Of a stretch of 64,000 nucleotides of DNA, positions 17,396-26,541 are shown in pieces. Below the pieces are notes generated by a model that worked only from the letters and a program-made list of their open reading frames with translations, was not told the DNA's origin and did no database searches. Position 1 is the stretch's first letter, and the number at the start of each line of letters is the position of its first letter. Made by a program: the position numbers and the translations under genes. The stretch comes from an uncultured Clostridia bacterium (lineage in GTDB: Bacteria; Bacillota; Clostridia; Saccharofermentanales; Saccharofermentanaceae), in assembly GCA_946407705.1 (NCBI GenBank), contig CAMJPC010000013.1, forward strand, positions 1 through 64,000. The letters are read 5' to 3'.

Positions 17396-19474
17396 ATGGA
17401 CAAAGGCAGGAACAGCAATCCCAAGACGACCATTCTCTTAGTCGGAGTAGTCGTCTGCATGCTCGCTCTGCTCGCTGCGGTCGGCTTCATGTACGGTGAT
17501 CTAGGACATAAGCTCGAGCTCATGACCTACAAGAAGATCCGTTCCGCGGAAGATCTCAAGGCTATATCGCAGAACCCTTCCGGCAAATACTGCCTCGCTT
17601 CAGACGTCGACATGGACGGAGTTGAATGGGAGCCTTTCACCTTTACGGGCACGCTTGACGGAGACGGCCACGAGATAAAAAATCTCACCGTTTCAGAGAC
17701 GGGAAGCGCTGTCCGCGACACGTACGACGGCAACTGGAAACCGTATCAGACCAAGTTTGCGGGGCTTTTCGACGTCATCGAAGGTGCGACTGTCAGAAAT
17801 CTTACGCTCTCTTCGGTATATGTCGGCATCAAGACCGACGAGCCTTGTTTTGTCGGTTCCCTGGCAGGTTACATGAGCGATTCGACCATCACCGACTGCA
17901 AGGTGACGGGTGACGTTTACTTAAGAGCGCACGACAGGATGTTTGGCGCAGGCGGCGTTGTCGGCTTTGGCAAAGGCCTTTTCGAGCGCGTGAGATCGGA
18001 CGTCACGATGGTTGTCATCGACACTGACAGAACAACGAAAGACGAGCAGTTCATGGGCGGTCTCGTAGGCGCGGGATATCCCGATGTCATGAACTGCACG
18101 GTCAACATCGACGGTTACGGTTCCGAGCACGGCTATGCGCATAACGGCGGCATGATCGGCCTTTACACCTTCTATCCGAAGGGTACCAAGCATCCCGGAA
18201 AGATGGCCGGCAACCGCATCTACGGCAAGATCACTTTCTTTGAGGAAAACGACGACAGAAGAGCTTACTGCAAGGCACTGATCGGCGAGCTTCTTGAAGA
18301 GTTTGCCCTTTTCGAGGATAACGGCGCTGAATTCAGGGCGATCGAAGTATTCAATTACGATGCGGATCTCCTGCCCGAGGAGCGCTCGGAGGTCTTCGAG
18401 TTTGACGTTGCTGAGAAGGGAAGGTTCGAGCTTGCGGCAGACTACAAAAACGAAGGCGCTGACTGCACTTACGGACTGTTCATAAACGACAGGTTCTATA
18501 AGAAAGTCTCTTTCCCGAAGGGTGAGGGACAGGTCAAAGAGACCGTCTATCTCGATGCCGGCAAGGCGAAGATCAAGTTCAGGTTCCTGCCCGGAGACGG
18601 CAACGTCTCGTTCAAGGATGTTAAGATCTCCAAGTCTTCAAAGAAGGTCACGCTGATCGTCGCACCGCACCAGGATGACGAGATCCTGGGCTTTGCGGGC
18701 ACCATCCAGAAGACTCTCAAAGAAGGCAATGAGGTTAAGGTCCTGTTCCTTACGACAGGCGACTATTTCGGAACGGATTACACCGCGATCCGCCTAAAGG
18801 AGAGCGTCAACGCGCTGAAGGTATTGGGCGTTGATAAGCAGGACATCACGTATCTCGGATACGGCGACCTGACTCTCAAAGCGCTTCTTACCGCTGAAGA
18901 TCCGAATCAGGTCTTCGGCGCGAAATCAGGCAAACACGGAACTTACGCTGATCCCTCGCAGAACATTTTCGATTACCATTCGCTCAACACAGGCGACCAG
19001 GCGCAGTACTGCGGAGGAAGCCTCAGGGAGGACTTCAGGAACTACGTTCTCGCGTGCCGTCCTGACCGTGTTTTCACGACTTCGGAATTCGAGTGGCACA
19101 CCGATCACGAATACGCTTTCCGCCTTGTAAAGGACACGCTTACGGCGCTGAACAAGGAGATCGGCTATCACCCGCAGCTCCTCGAGACGGTCATCCACGG
19201 TGAGGAGAAGACCTGGCCTGAGGTACTGACTTACGGTCCTGACAACAAGGTGATAATCAAGGAATTCACGAACCCGTTCCCCAAGCAGCAGACAACGCTC
19301 GATTGGAGCAAGGCTATTAAGATCACTCTGACTGATGAAGAGATAGATAAGAAGATGAAGGCGATCGGCGAGTTCCCGTCACAGAACGACGGCGGCAAGG
19401 ATTACCCCGGAACAAAGGATTACACGTACGCTTTCTGCAAGCGTGACGAGTTCTGGTGGGAGATCGATTATTAA
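17396..19474 (+). CDS. Membrane-anchored GLUG-like repeat / PIG-L deacetylase fusion
   Basis: 692 aa. Short cytoplasmic tail and signal anchor (11-34, TTILLVGVVVCMLALLAAVGF), then a beta-helical region with GLUG-type units (FTGTLDGDGHEIKNLTV, GLFDVIEGATVRNLTL, GSLAGYMSDSTITDC; about 75-270), a beta-sandwich of about 110 aa (310-415) that could bind carbohydrate, and a C-terminal PIG-L/LmbE zinc deacetylase domain from about 418 with APHQDDE. A later TDHEY is the probable third metal-ligand region. Predicted to de-N-acetylate an extracellular sugar substrate. Its stop overlaps the convergent YfhO gene by 4 nt. Confidence 0.88.
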   Translation: MDKGRNSNPKTTILLVGVVVCMLALLAAVGFMYGDLGHKLELMTYKKIRSAEDLKAISQNPSGKYCLASDVDMDGVEWEPFTFTGTLDGDGHEIKNLTVSETGSAVRDTYDGNWKPYQTKFAGLFDVIEGATVRNLTLSSVYVGIKTDEPCFVGSLAGYMSDSTITDCKVTGDVYLRAHDRMFGAGGVVGFGKGLFERVRSDVTMVVIDTDRTTKDEQFMGGLVGAGYPDVMNCTVNIDGYGSEHGYAHNGGMIGLYTFYPKGTKHPGKMAGNRIYGKITFFEENDDRRAYCKALIGELLEEFALFEDNGAEFRAIEVFNYDADLLPEERSEVFEFDVAEKGRFELAADYKNEGADCTYGLFINDRFYKKVSFPKGEGQVKETVYLDAGKAKIKFRFLPGDGNVSFKDVKISKSSKKVTLIVAPHQDDEILGFAGTIQKTLKEGNEVKVLFLTTGDYFGTDYTAIRLKESVNALKVLGVDKQDITYLGYGDLTLKALLTAEDPNQVFGAKSGKHGTYADPSQNIFDYHSLNTGDQAQYCGGSLREDFRNYVLACRPDRVFTTSEFEWHTDHEYAFRLVKDTLTALNKEIGYHPQLLETVIHGEEKTWPEVLTYGPDNKVIIKEFTNPFPKQQTTLDWSKAIKITLTDEEIDKKMKAIGEFPSQNDGGKDYPGTKDYTYAFCKRDEFWWEIDY

Positions 19475-22143
19475 GCCTTTTTCCTCTGCTCGAAAATAAC
19501 AACTCCCAGAAGCAATACGACACCCGCAAGCGTAGCAATGATACCCGGCGTGAAGTTCGGAATGCTGTAGTTCATCTCGATGACGTTTGTGCCGTTCTCG
19601 AGAGGGATGGTGATGAAAGTATCCTCGGTAAGATCGCATTCGATCTTTGTGCCGTTCCTTGTTATGGTCCAGCCCTTTGCGTACGGGATCGAAGTAAACA
19701 GGCTCTTGCCCTCGGCACCGTCATTTACCTCAAAGCGGCAGTGACCGTCAGTGATCTCGATCTTTGAAGCGGCATTTTTCTTTAGGATGTCCGTCGCTTC
19801 CTTGAGCGCAGCCTGATCGACAGCATAGAGCTGCATGTCAGTAACCTTGAAATCGCCCTTGTTCTTGAATCTGAGCTCCAACTCGATCCTTCCGTCCATG
19901 GCGGGAACGACCCTTACGACCGTGGGCGCCATTTCCTCAGAATAAGGAGTGTAGGCAACGTCGTTCATGTAGAGGGTCGCGCCTTTGTCGGTATCGGTCA
20001 CGAGGTTTGCGTAGTAGATGGAGTAACCGTAGTTATATGCAAAGAACGTGTATGAATATGTTGCCTTGCCGTTCTCGGTCTCGATCCCGGTCGCGGAGCA
20101 CTTGATCGGAACAACGATATCCTTATCAAGACCCGTAAGGTTCTTATAGATCCCGTTTAAGTAGAGCATCGGGTTTGTACCGTCAGCTTTAGCGGAAGGC
20201 TTATCGATGACGAACGCGGGCGGGACTGCATAAGGGTTCTCGTAAAGAGCCTTGAAGCCCGGGACGTCAGAGATCTTTTCGAGCCCCGCGTTGTTATCGT
20301 CTTTTACGGGAAGCAGAACATATTTGACGGAAAGAAGGCTGTCTAACGCGATGTTCTCAGAGACCGTAACCGGGATCGTATAGTAGTAGCTCACATATCC
20401 CGCTTTATCGAGGAAGCGTACGGCATTCTCGTCGGGCGCCGATACAAACGCGGTGACGGAGTTGAAGCCGTATGCCATCGGTTCGCTGTACGAAGCCGCG
20501 AGGTTGTGGAACTGGCTGTGGTACGAGGTCTGGAGCACTCTGTGGAAAGAAGGATCGTTTATCTTATCAAGCAGAGCAATCTCGTTATCAGTGTAATTAC
20601 TGATCGCGGGACCGTCGTCCGTCGAATAGACCTTCGCAAGCACCAGCTGGCTGAAAAGAAGTTCCGTGATGAGTATCAACGCAAGCAGAACGGAACTCGT
20701 GCGGAAGCACGGGCGTTTCTCGAGACGCAGGCTGAATGCCGCGCACAAGACCAGGGAAGTGACAATGGGGAATACCAGTTTCGCGACGAGCGGCACGAGA
20801 TGGTAGTCCATGGGAGTACCGAGGATCGCTGACATCTGCTGCGTGAACAATACCTCTGCGGTCGAGTGGTATTTCGGATCGGATGTCAATATGACGATCA
20901 CGCAGTAGAGCGCGGAGACGATGGGAGGGATGAAGAGCTTTGTCTTTACCGCCTCGGATTCGAGATAGAAGACCGCCGCCAGATAGACGAACGCGAAGAT
21001 GCCGGTGTACGAATACCTGTACCAGAACGAGTCGACGTTGCGGAGCATCGAGAACAGATAGACCAGAGGCTGCCAGTAGTAGGACAGGACCGTTACGAGC
21101 AGGAGGAGCAGGTAAACAAGCTTGTCTTTGAGTTTTCTGTTCGAGAAGAACAGGAGGATGACTCCGAGTAATACGAAGCTTCCCGCGAAAAGGTTTACTT
21201 CGCCTTTGACGCTAATGTATCCAAACGAGTAGTTGCTGATGACCGTCGGGACCGGCCCGATAAGTGACATGTCGAAGATCGCCGAGATGTCTGACTTTCC
21301 GTATGTTCTGCCCGAGAGCAAAGTCAGGGTCGGAAGCATTATCACGCACGAGATCAGAAGCGCGGAAACTGAGGAGACGGCGAAGCGCAGTACCGCCGAA
21401 AGAAACAGCTTCAGGCCTTTGCCTTTCTCCGTTCCGCCTATCAGTTCAACTCTCAGTATCTCAAAAAGAAGCCAAATCCCTGAGAACATCAGATCGATTA
21501 TTCCCGTGTACCAGTTGAAGCACAGGGCAAGACCGGCAGATAAGATAAAGAGCGCGCTCTTCTTCTCTGAAACGATCTTCTCGACTCCGGCTAAAAGCAG
21601 CGGGAGCATGTAAACGCCGTCGAGCCACATTACGTTGGAACTCTGGGCGATCATGAACTGGCCGAGCGCGTAGGATGCGGCGAGGATGATCACTACCGAA
21701 TACTTCGCACCGTTATCAGGCCTGAATCTCCTGTTGATGTAATAGCATGCGGTAAGAGCAGCGACAGAGGCCTTCAGCAGATAGATGACGTTTAAGAACA
21801 ACGGCATCTGTGATTTGTCGAAGAATACTACGAGCAGACTGAAAGGAGATGAGAGATAGTACGAGAAGACCGCGAAATTGCTTCCTCCCAGATACTTTGT
21901 AAACGTGTAGGCGATCGAAGACTTTCCGGTCAGTACATCCTTGTACCAGCAGAAAAGATCGACCATCTGCTGCTGTCCGTCCCTGTAAAGGAGAGCCTGG
22001 GTACCGAACGGTGCAAAGCCCAAAAAGAGATATGCGATAAGGAGGATAGCGGCAGTCAGCGTAAAAGAGCAAAGGCATGTAAGAAGCATTGCCTTGCCAT
22101 AACCGGTTTTCGCTTTGAGCCTTGCGGGTTTAACTTCTGCCAA
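19471..22143 (-). CDS. YfhO-family multi-pass membrane protein
   Basis: 890 aa. About 12 N-terminal transmembrane helices (1-540), an extracytoplasmic domain (about 550-860), a final transmembrane helix (GIIATLAGVVLLLGVVIF) and a basic tail. First-loop residues (LYRDGQQQMVDLF) fit YfhO, a GT-C-like family linked in B. subtilis and Listeria to glycosylation of lipoteichoic acid. TTG start at 22143 is supported by AAAGGAG 8 nt upstream. The C-terminal domain may bind the acceptor. Confidence 0.92.
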   Translation of the reverse strand: MAEVKPARLKAKTGYGKAMLLTCLCSFTLTAAILLIAYLFLGFAPFGTQALLYRDGQQQMVDLFCWYKDVLTGKSSIAYTFTKYLGGSNFAVFSYYLSSPFSLLVVFFDKSQMPLFLNVIYLLKASVAALTACYYINRRFRPDNGAKYSVVIILAASYALGQFMIAQSSNVMWLDGVYMLPLLLAGVEKIVSEKKSALFILSAGLALCFNWYTGIIDLMFSGIWLLFEILRVELIGGTEKGKGLKLFLSAVLRFAVSSVSALLISCVIMLPTLTLLSGRTYGKSDISAIFDMSLIGPVPTVISNYSFGYISVKGEVNLFAGSFVLLGVILLFFSNRKLKDKLVYLLLLLVTVLSYYWQPLVYLFSMLRNVDSFWYRYSYTGIFAFVYLAAVFYLESEAVKTKLFIPPIVSALYCVIVILTSDPKYHSTAEVLFTQQMSAILGTPMDYHLVPLVAKLVFPIVTSLVLCAAFSLRLEKRPCFRTSSVLLALILITELLFSQLVLAKVYSTDDGPAISNYTDNEIALLDKINDPSFHRVLQTSYHSQFHNLAASYSEPMAYGFNSVTAFVSAPDENAVRFLDKAGYVSYYYTIPVTVSENIALDSLLSVKYVLLPVKDDNNAGLEKISDVPGFKALYENPYAVPPAFVIDKPSAKADGTNPMLYLNGIYKNLTGLDKDIVVPIKCSATGIETENGKATYSYTFFAYNYGYSIYYANLVTDTDKGATLYMNDVAYTPYSEEMAPTVVRVVPAMDGRIELELRFKNKGDFKVTDMQLYAVDQAALKEATDILKKNAASKIEITDGHCRFEVNDGAEGKSLFTSIPYAKGWTITRNGTKIECDLTEDTFITIPLENGTNVIEMNYSIPNFTPGIIATLAGVVLLLGVVIFEQRKKA

Positions 22144-22164
22144 ACGTATTCTCCTTTCAATAGG

Positions 22165-22179
22165 ATTATATTATATACT
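22165..22179. promoter_or_regulatory. Divergent promoter pair between YfhO gene and lipoprotein gene
   Basis: ATTATA at 22165-22170 reads TATAAT on the minus strand, toward the YfhO gene. TATACT at 22174-22179 serves the plus strand and ends 10 nt before ATG 22190, implying a very short or absent leader. Confidence 0.4.
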
Positions 22180-22189
22180 CTAAAGCAGC

Positions 22190-22726
22190 ATGGTTAACAT
22201 AAGGCTTTACAGAAGAACGTTCCTGCTTACTGTTGCAACGCTTGCCGCAGTAATGTTCATTGCGGGCTGCGGCAACAAAAAGGCCAAGCCTTCCGAGACA
22301 ATTCCAACAACTTCAGAGACAACAACTACAGCCGTTACGTCCACGGCCGGGACGGAGACAACGCCCCGCGAGACACCCGGCACATTTGCTCCGGTCGGCG
22401 ATGCTTACTACAAGGAAGCAAAGCCTGAAGACATCCTGACTGACAAAGAGAGCGGCATCAGATACGTAAAGAACCAGCTCCAGATAAGCTGCGAACCGGG
22501 AACTGACAAGAAGCTGGTGGAGAAGATCTGCGAAGAGATCGGCGCGGACATCGTCGGATACATCGAGATGACTTCCGACTTCCAGATCGAATTCAAGACG
22601 GATAAGACTCTCACCGAGATGACGAAGATCGGTGAAGAGCTTAAGAATAAGTATTCATTCATCAGAAGAGTTGACCCTCACTACGCCATAAGTTTCGGAC
22701 CGGATACGGAAGATGAACTCGATTAA
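22190..22726 (+). CDS. Lipoprotein with fervidolysin-prodomain-like region
   Basis: 178 aa. Signal peptide (RRTFLLTVATLAAVMF) and lipobox IAGC, Thr/Glu-rich linker (ETIPTTSETTTT) to about residue 75, then an 80-aa alpha/beta domain (YVKNQLQISCEPGTDKK..EKICEEIGADIVGYIEM..FQIEFK). This resembles the N-terminal prodomain of fervidolysin-like subtilases, here without a protease attached. No ribosome binding site is visible. Overlaps the following gene by 14 nt. Confidence 0.7.
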   Translation: MVNIRLYRRTFLLTVATLAAVMFIAGCGNKKAKPSETIPTTSETTTTAVTSTAGTETTPRETPGTFAPVGDAYYKEAKPEDILTDKESGIRYVKNQLQISCEPGTDKKLVEKICEEIGADIVGYIEMTSDFQIEFKTDKTLTEMTKIGEELKNKYSFIRRVDPHYAISFGPDTEDELD

Positions 22727-23570
22727 GGAAAGCAAGACGAGAAGCATACTGGTGATCGCCTGCATCTACGCTGCGGCGGCTTTCCTGGGATTCTGGGTCT
22801 ATATGCTGACGCCGTTTGCGTTCTGGCTTAAGCTTCTCGTAGCGGATGTCGCGGCAACGGTATTCGTATTCATTTTCAGCGTGGCATTCAATAACGCGTC
22901 GGTCTACGATCCCTACTGGAGCGTACAGCCGATCGTGATCACCGGGTGGTTCGCTTTTTTCTACGACATCACTTCCGCGACGGTCCTGCTCCTGATCTCG
23001 ATCGTTTACTGGGGAGTAAGACTCACATGCAACTGGGCATACTGCTTCGGAGGCCTTAACCACCAGGACTGGCGTTACACGAAGCTTAAGAACGAGAACG
23101 GCAAGGTCTATCCGCTCCTTAATTTCGCCGGCATCCACATGATGCCCACCCTGATAGTCTTCATGTGCACGCTTCCCGCGGTCTTCGCAGTCAGGGAAGA
23201 GCATAAGGCAAACATCGGCAGCGTCATCGGAACGGTGATCTGCGTGGGCGCGGCCACTTTGCAGCTGTTTGCCGACATTCAGATGCAGAGATACAGGAAA
23301 AAGGGAGAGCACGGCCTCATCAGAACGGGCCTCTGGAAACATGCAAGGCATCCGAATTACCTTGGCGAGATCCTGATGTGGTGGGGCGTGGCGATCCAGG
23401 CTGTATCGGTAATGCCTGAACGTTGGTGGCTCATCGCAGGCGCAGCTGCCAATACCGTAATGTTTTTTACCGTAAGCATCCCGATGGCCGACAAAAGGCA
23501 GTCTCAAAAGCCGGGATATGCCGAATACAGGGCTTCCACGAGGAGCCTGCTTCCCATTCCCAAGGGCTGA
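22713..23570 (+). CDS. DUF1295 / steroid 5-alpha-reductase-like membrane enzyme
   Basis: 285 aa with about seven transmembrane segments. Signature C-terminal motif GLWKHARHPNYLGEILMWWG, shared by DUF1295, isoprenylcysteine methyltransferases and sterol reductases, plus YDPYWSVQP in an earlier loop. Substrate is unknown; bacterial members may reduce lipid double bonds or methylate. Overlaps the upstream lipoprotein, so co-translated. Confidence 0.9.
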   Translation: MNSIKESKTRSILVIACIYAAAAFLGFWVYMLTPFAFWLKLLVADVAATVFVFIFSVAFNNASVYDPYWSVQPIVITGWFAFFYDITSATVLLLISIVYWGVRLTCNWAYCFGGLNHQDWRYTKLKNENGKVYPLLNFAGIHMMPTLIVFMCTLPAVFAVREEHKANIGSVIGTVICVGAATLQLFADIQMQRYRKKGEHGLIRTGLWKHARHPNYLGEILMWWGVAIQAVSVMPERWWLIAGAAANTVMFFTVSIPMADKRQSQKPGYAEYRASTRSLLPIPKG

Positions 23571-23603
23571 TATTCTCCTTACAACCGAAAAATGAGCATT
23601 AAT

Positions 23604-23642
23604 AAAGCTCCCAGCAGAAAGGAGGAGATCCGGGAGCTTTTA
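23604..23642 (+). terminator. Intrinsic terminator
   Basis: AAAGCTCCC/GGGAGCTTT 9-bp stem with a 19-nt loop, then TATT. In the rest of the gene-free stretch 23571-23895 I see only AT-rich DNA and the ECF promoter. Confidence 0.75.
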
Positions 23643-23806
23643 TTAAATTTGATGAACCCGCCACATCTATGGGTCAACACTACTACTGATTTTATGTTAA
23701 CACCCTGAATTATATTTTGATTTAATAACGTGTTTCAGTCTTGTTAGTGATTAATGAATAAATGATTACCTGCGCCCAAAAAGCGCTCAAAACGGACCTC
23801 GAAAAA

Positions 23807-23870
23807 ATTTTTCGAAAAATGGTATATTTTTTTGTAACGAATTTGGGATTACTCCGTCTAACAGGTGAGA
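23807..23870 (+). promoter_or_regulatory. ECF promoter of third sigma operon
   Basis: Perfect palindrome ATTTTTCGAAAAAT (23807-23820), then TGTAAC (23833-23838), exactly 16 nt, CGTC (23855-23858) and TAACAGGTGAG. Matches the second ECF operon in both hexamers, the spacing and the AGGTGAG that follows. Confidence 0.75.
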
Positions 23871-23895
23871 TCACAAAAGAAAGGTGCAATGATAC

Positions 23896-24390
23896 TTGGA
23901 TAAGAATACCGCGGAAAAGCTATACAATGCCTTTTACATGAAGGTCTTTTCCTACGTAATGACGCTTGCTAAGGATCGATGCGACGCCGAGGAGATTACC
24001 CAGGAGACTTTTTTCAGGGCGATATCGACTGAGAAAACCTTCAAGGGAGAGAGCGAAAGCTTCACGTGGCTTTGTGCTATCGCGAAAAACATCTTCATCG
24101 ATGAGAAAAGGCGTACCGCAAGACAGGATGACGAACTGAGCGAAGAGCTGCCTGATACCAATAAAGGCATCGAGGAGAAGCTCAACGACAAAGCAATGTC
24201 ACTCAAGATCCACAGCATCCTCCACAATCTGGAGGAGCCGTACAAGGAAGTCTTCCAGCTTCGCATATTCGGCGAACTGTCATTTGCGGAGATCGGTTCT
24301 ATCTTCGGAAAGACCGAGACCTGGGCCCGGGTCACGTATCACCGTGCCAGATTAAAGATCAAGGAAAGGATGGACGAAAATGAAATATAA
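23896..24390 (+). CDS. ECF-family RNA polymerase sigma factor (third copy)
   Basis: 164 aa. Region 2 DAEEITQETFFRAI and region 4 LSFAEIGSIFGKTETWARVTYHRARLKIK are textbook. TTG start at 23896 with AAAGGTG 10 nt upstream. Overlaps its anti-sigma gene by 11 nt. SigW-like clostridial ECF; the promoter upstream suggests that it drives its own operon. Confidence 0.92.
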   Translation: MDKNTAEKLYNAFYMKVFSYVMTLAKDRCDAEEITQETFFRAISTEKTFKGESESFTWLCAIAKNIFIDEKRRTARQDDELSEELPDTNKGIEEKLNDKAMSLKIHSILHNLEEPYKEVFQLRIFGELSFAEIGSIFGKTETWARVTYHRARLKIKERMDENEI

Positions 24391-25342
24391 CTGTGACATG
24401 ATTTCGGATCTTCTTCCGTTATATAAGGACGGCATTTGCAGCGATGCAAGCAAAAAGATAGTGGAAGAACATTTGGCAGAGTGCCGGACATGCGGCAAGA
24501 TGCTGAATGCAATGAACGATAACACCATCGATGACACGATGGTGAAGGAAAAGAATGAAGTAATAGACTCCCAGGCCAAGTTCTTCAAGAGGAAGAGCGC
24601 TCTGGCGGGAAGCATCGTGGGAGGCATCTTCTGTGTACCGATCCTCGTCTGCCTGATCGTCAACCTCGCAACAGGCGCAGGACTCACATGGTTCTTCATC
24701 GTACTCGCGGCAATGCTCGTTGCAGCTTCGCTGATAATAGTTCCGCTGATGATGCCCAAGAATAAGCTGTTTACCACGATAACCGCATTTACTGCCAGCG
24801 TAATACTGCTTCTTGCAGTCTGCAGCATCTACACACGCGGCACATGGTTCTTCATTGCCGCACCTGCAACGCTCTTCGGCCTGACGATGCTTTTCGTGCC
24901 TTTCATCGCGTATAACAAGCCAGTCAAAGAGCACCTCGGCAATCACAAGGGCCTGGCTGTAATGACAGCTTACACCGCGACCTTCGCCCTCATGATGGTC
25001 TGCATCGGACTTTTCACTGATCCCAAGGCGTTCTTCCCGATGGCTTTCTCGATTGCCTTACCGCTCGTGGCAATGGCATGGGGTATTTTCGCATCGATCA
25101 GATATCTTAAGGGCAACGCGCTTGTAAAGATCGGCGCATCGTTCGGTTCAGCCGGCGTATGCTCCTGGTTGATGGAGGTCCTCATCGGAAGTTACGGTGC
25201 CAAGGAATCGAGCCTGACAGGCGTCTCATATTCATCAAATTCAGCTTTTGCATCAAGCATCACCTGCATCGGAATTGCAGCGCTGCTCATCATTTTAGGA
25301 ATAATCATCGGACTCGCAAAGGGAGGAAAGAAAAATGCTTAA
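24380..25342 (+). CDS. Zinc-binding membrane anti-sigma factor
   Basis: 320 aa. N-terminal ZAS motif H-x3-C-x2-C (EEHLAECRTCG; His31, Cys35, Cys38) that holds the sigma factor, followed by six or seven transmembrane helices from about residue 75 to the C-terminus rather than the usual one. There is no large outer domain, so sensing may occur in the membrane or via the lipoprotein encoded next (8-nt overlap). Confidence 0.88.
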   Translation: MKYNCDMISDLLPLYKDGICSDASKKIVEEHLAECRTCGKMLNAMNDNTIDDTMVKEKNEVIDSQAKFFKRKSALAGSIVGGIFCVPILVCLIVNLATGAGLTWFFIVLAAMLVAASLIIVPLMMPKNKLFTTITAFTASVILLLAVCSIYTRGTWFFIAAPATLFGLTMLFVPFIAYNKPVKEHLGNHKGLAVMTAYTATFALMMVCIGLFTDPKAFFPMAFSIALPLVAMAWGIFASIRYLKGNALVKIGASFGSAGVCSWLMEVLIGSYGAKESSLTGVSYSSNSAFASSITCIGIAALLIILGIIIGLAKGGKKNA

Positions 25343-26399
25343 GAACAAGATATTCGCAGGAGCCATGGCTCTCATCATGCCGTTCACATTGTGCCTTACA
25401 GGCTGCTCATTCGTTTCAATGTTTAACACTTTTTCATATCAGTATGACAACGCTTCGGAATACAAGGCAGGCAACCGCGAGATAGACGAAAAGGTCACCA
25501 AGATCAATATCGATTACGTCTCAGGAGATGTATCCATCAACACACACGACTCTGACAAGGTCAGCGTAAAAGAGACCGCCAACATCGATTTAAGAGATCC
25601 CCAGAAGGTTCACACCTGGGTCAACGACGGCACGCTCTATGTAAGATTCTGCCAGTCGATCAAGAGGATCAACTTTACCAATATCCATAAGAAGCTCGAG
25701 CTTACGCTCCCTTCAGCTCAGGATCTGGAAGACGTCACAGTCGAGATCTCTTCCGGCAACCTTAACTGCACCGGCATAACGAGCGGCAGCTTCACGAGCC
25801 ATCTGTCCTCAGGTAATCTGACATGTAAAGACATAACTGCAGGCGGCTTTGACGCGAAGCTTTCTTCCGGCAACGCAAACGTCGACGGATCAGGCAAGAA
25901 CATCCAGATCAAGGCCTCATCAGGCAGCATCGTCCTCTCCGATAAAGGCGACAGCGAGAGCATCAACATCAAGGCTTCATCCGGCGATATCGACATCAAG
26001 CAGAGCGGCAACTGCAGCGCCATGACCATTGATTCTTCTTCAGGCAACATTACAACTGAAGCCGACAAGGTCTCCAAGATGGATGTTCACGCAAGCTCCG
26101 GCGACATCACTGTTACTGCAAACGAGATCACAGATCTTAATTCCAGGTCTTCTTCAGGCAAGAACACATTTAACTTTGCGGTTGCTCCCAAGACTTCTGC
26201 GATCAAATCAAGCTCCGGCTGGGTCAAGATCACGATGCCTGAGACTTCCGACGTCAAGGTCACGGCAAAGATCTCCAGCGGCCACTTCAATTCCGAGCTC
26301 CCTTTCACAAAGAACGGCAAGGAATATACCAGCGGCAACGGTTCTTCAATAATGAACATCAACGTATCTTCCGGTGACGTGGATATCTACAAGAAATAA
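25335..26399 (+). CDS. DUF4097-family lipoprotein (beta-helical, LiaG-like)
   Basis: 354 aa. Signal peptide and lipobox LTGC, then DUF4097: a right-handed beta-helix made of short strands each ending in SSG (SSGN, SSGD, SSGS, SSGK, at least nine times from about residue 135 on). DUF4097 proteins often sit in envelope-stress operons (LiaG context). Third gene of the ECF operon and its likely output or signal-sensing subunit. Confidence 0.85.
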   Translation: MLKNKIFAGAMALIMPFTLCLTGCSFVSMFNTFSYQYDNASEYKAGNREIDEKVTKINIDYVSGDVSINTHDSDKVSVKETANIDLRDPQKVHTWVNDGTLYVRFCQSIKRINFTNIHKKLELTLPSAQDLEDVTVEISSGNLNCTGITSGSFTSHLSSGNLTCKDITAGGFDAKLSSGNANVDGSGKNIQIKASSGSIVLSDKGDSESINIKASSGDIDIKQSGNCSAMTIDSSSGNITTEADKVSKMDVHASSGDITVTANEITDLNSRSSSGKNTFNFAVAPKTSAIKSSSGWVKITMPETSDVKVTAKISSGHFNSELPFTKNGKEYTSGNGSSIMNINVSSGDVDIYKK

Positions 26400-26429
26400 G
26401 AGCCGTTCTGACAGCCCGAACATACATAA

Positions 26430-26462
26430 GACCCGTCCGGCATTCCGGGCGGGTCAGTTTTT
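26430..26462 (+). terminator. Intrinsic terminator after third ECF operon
   Basis: GACCCGTCCGG/CCGGGCGGGTC stem (one G-T pair) with loop CATT and a T run. Confidence 0.88.
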
Positions 26463-26512
26463 GCATACAGATCAAACACATTCATTTCGAATGCACATGT
26501 GATGTTATAATA

Positions 26513-26521
26513 CTGTTTGAA
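26513..26521 (+). promoter_or_regulatory. Extended -10 promoter for LRR lipoprotein
   Basis: TGTTATAAT lies 21 nt before the start codon; no clear -35. Confidence 0.5.
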
Positions 26522-26541
26522 AGAATAAAGGGGGAGATCCT

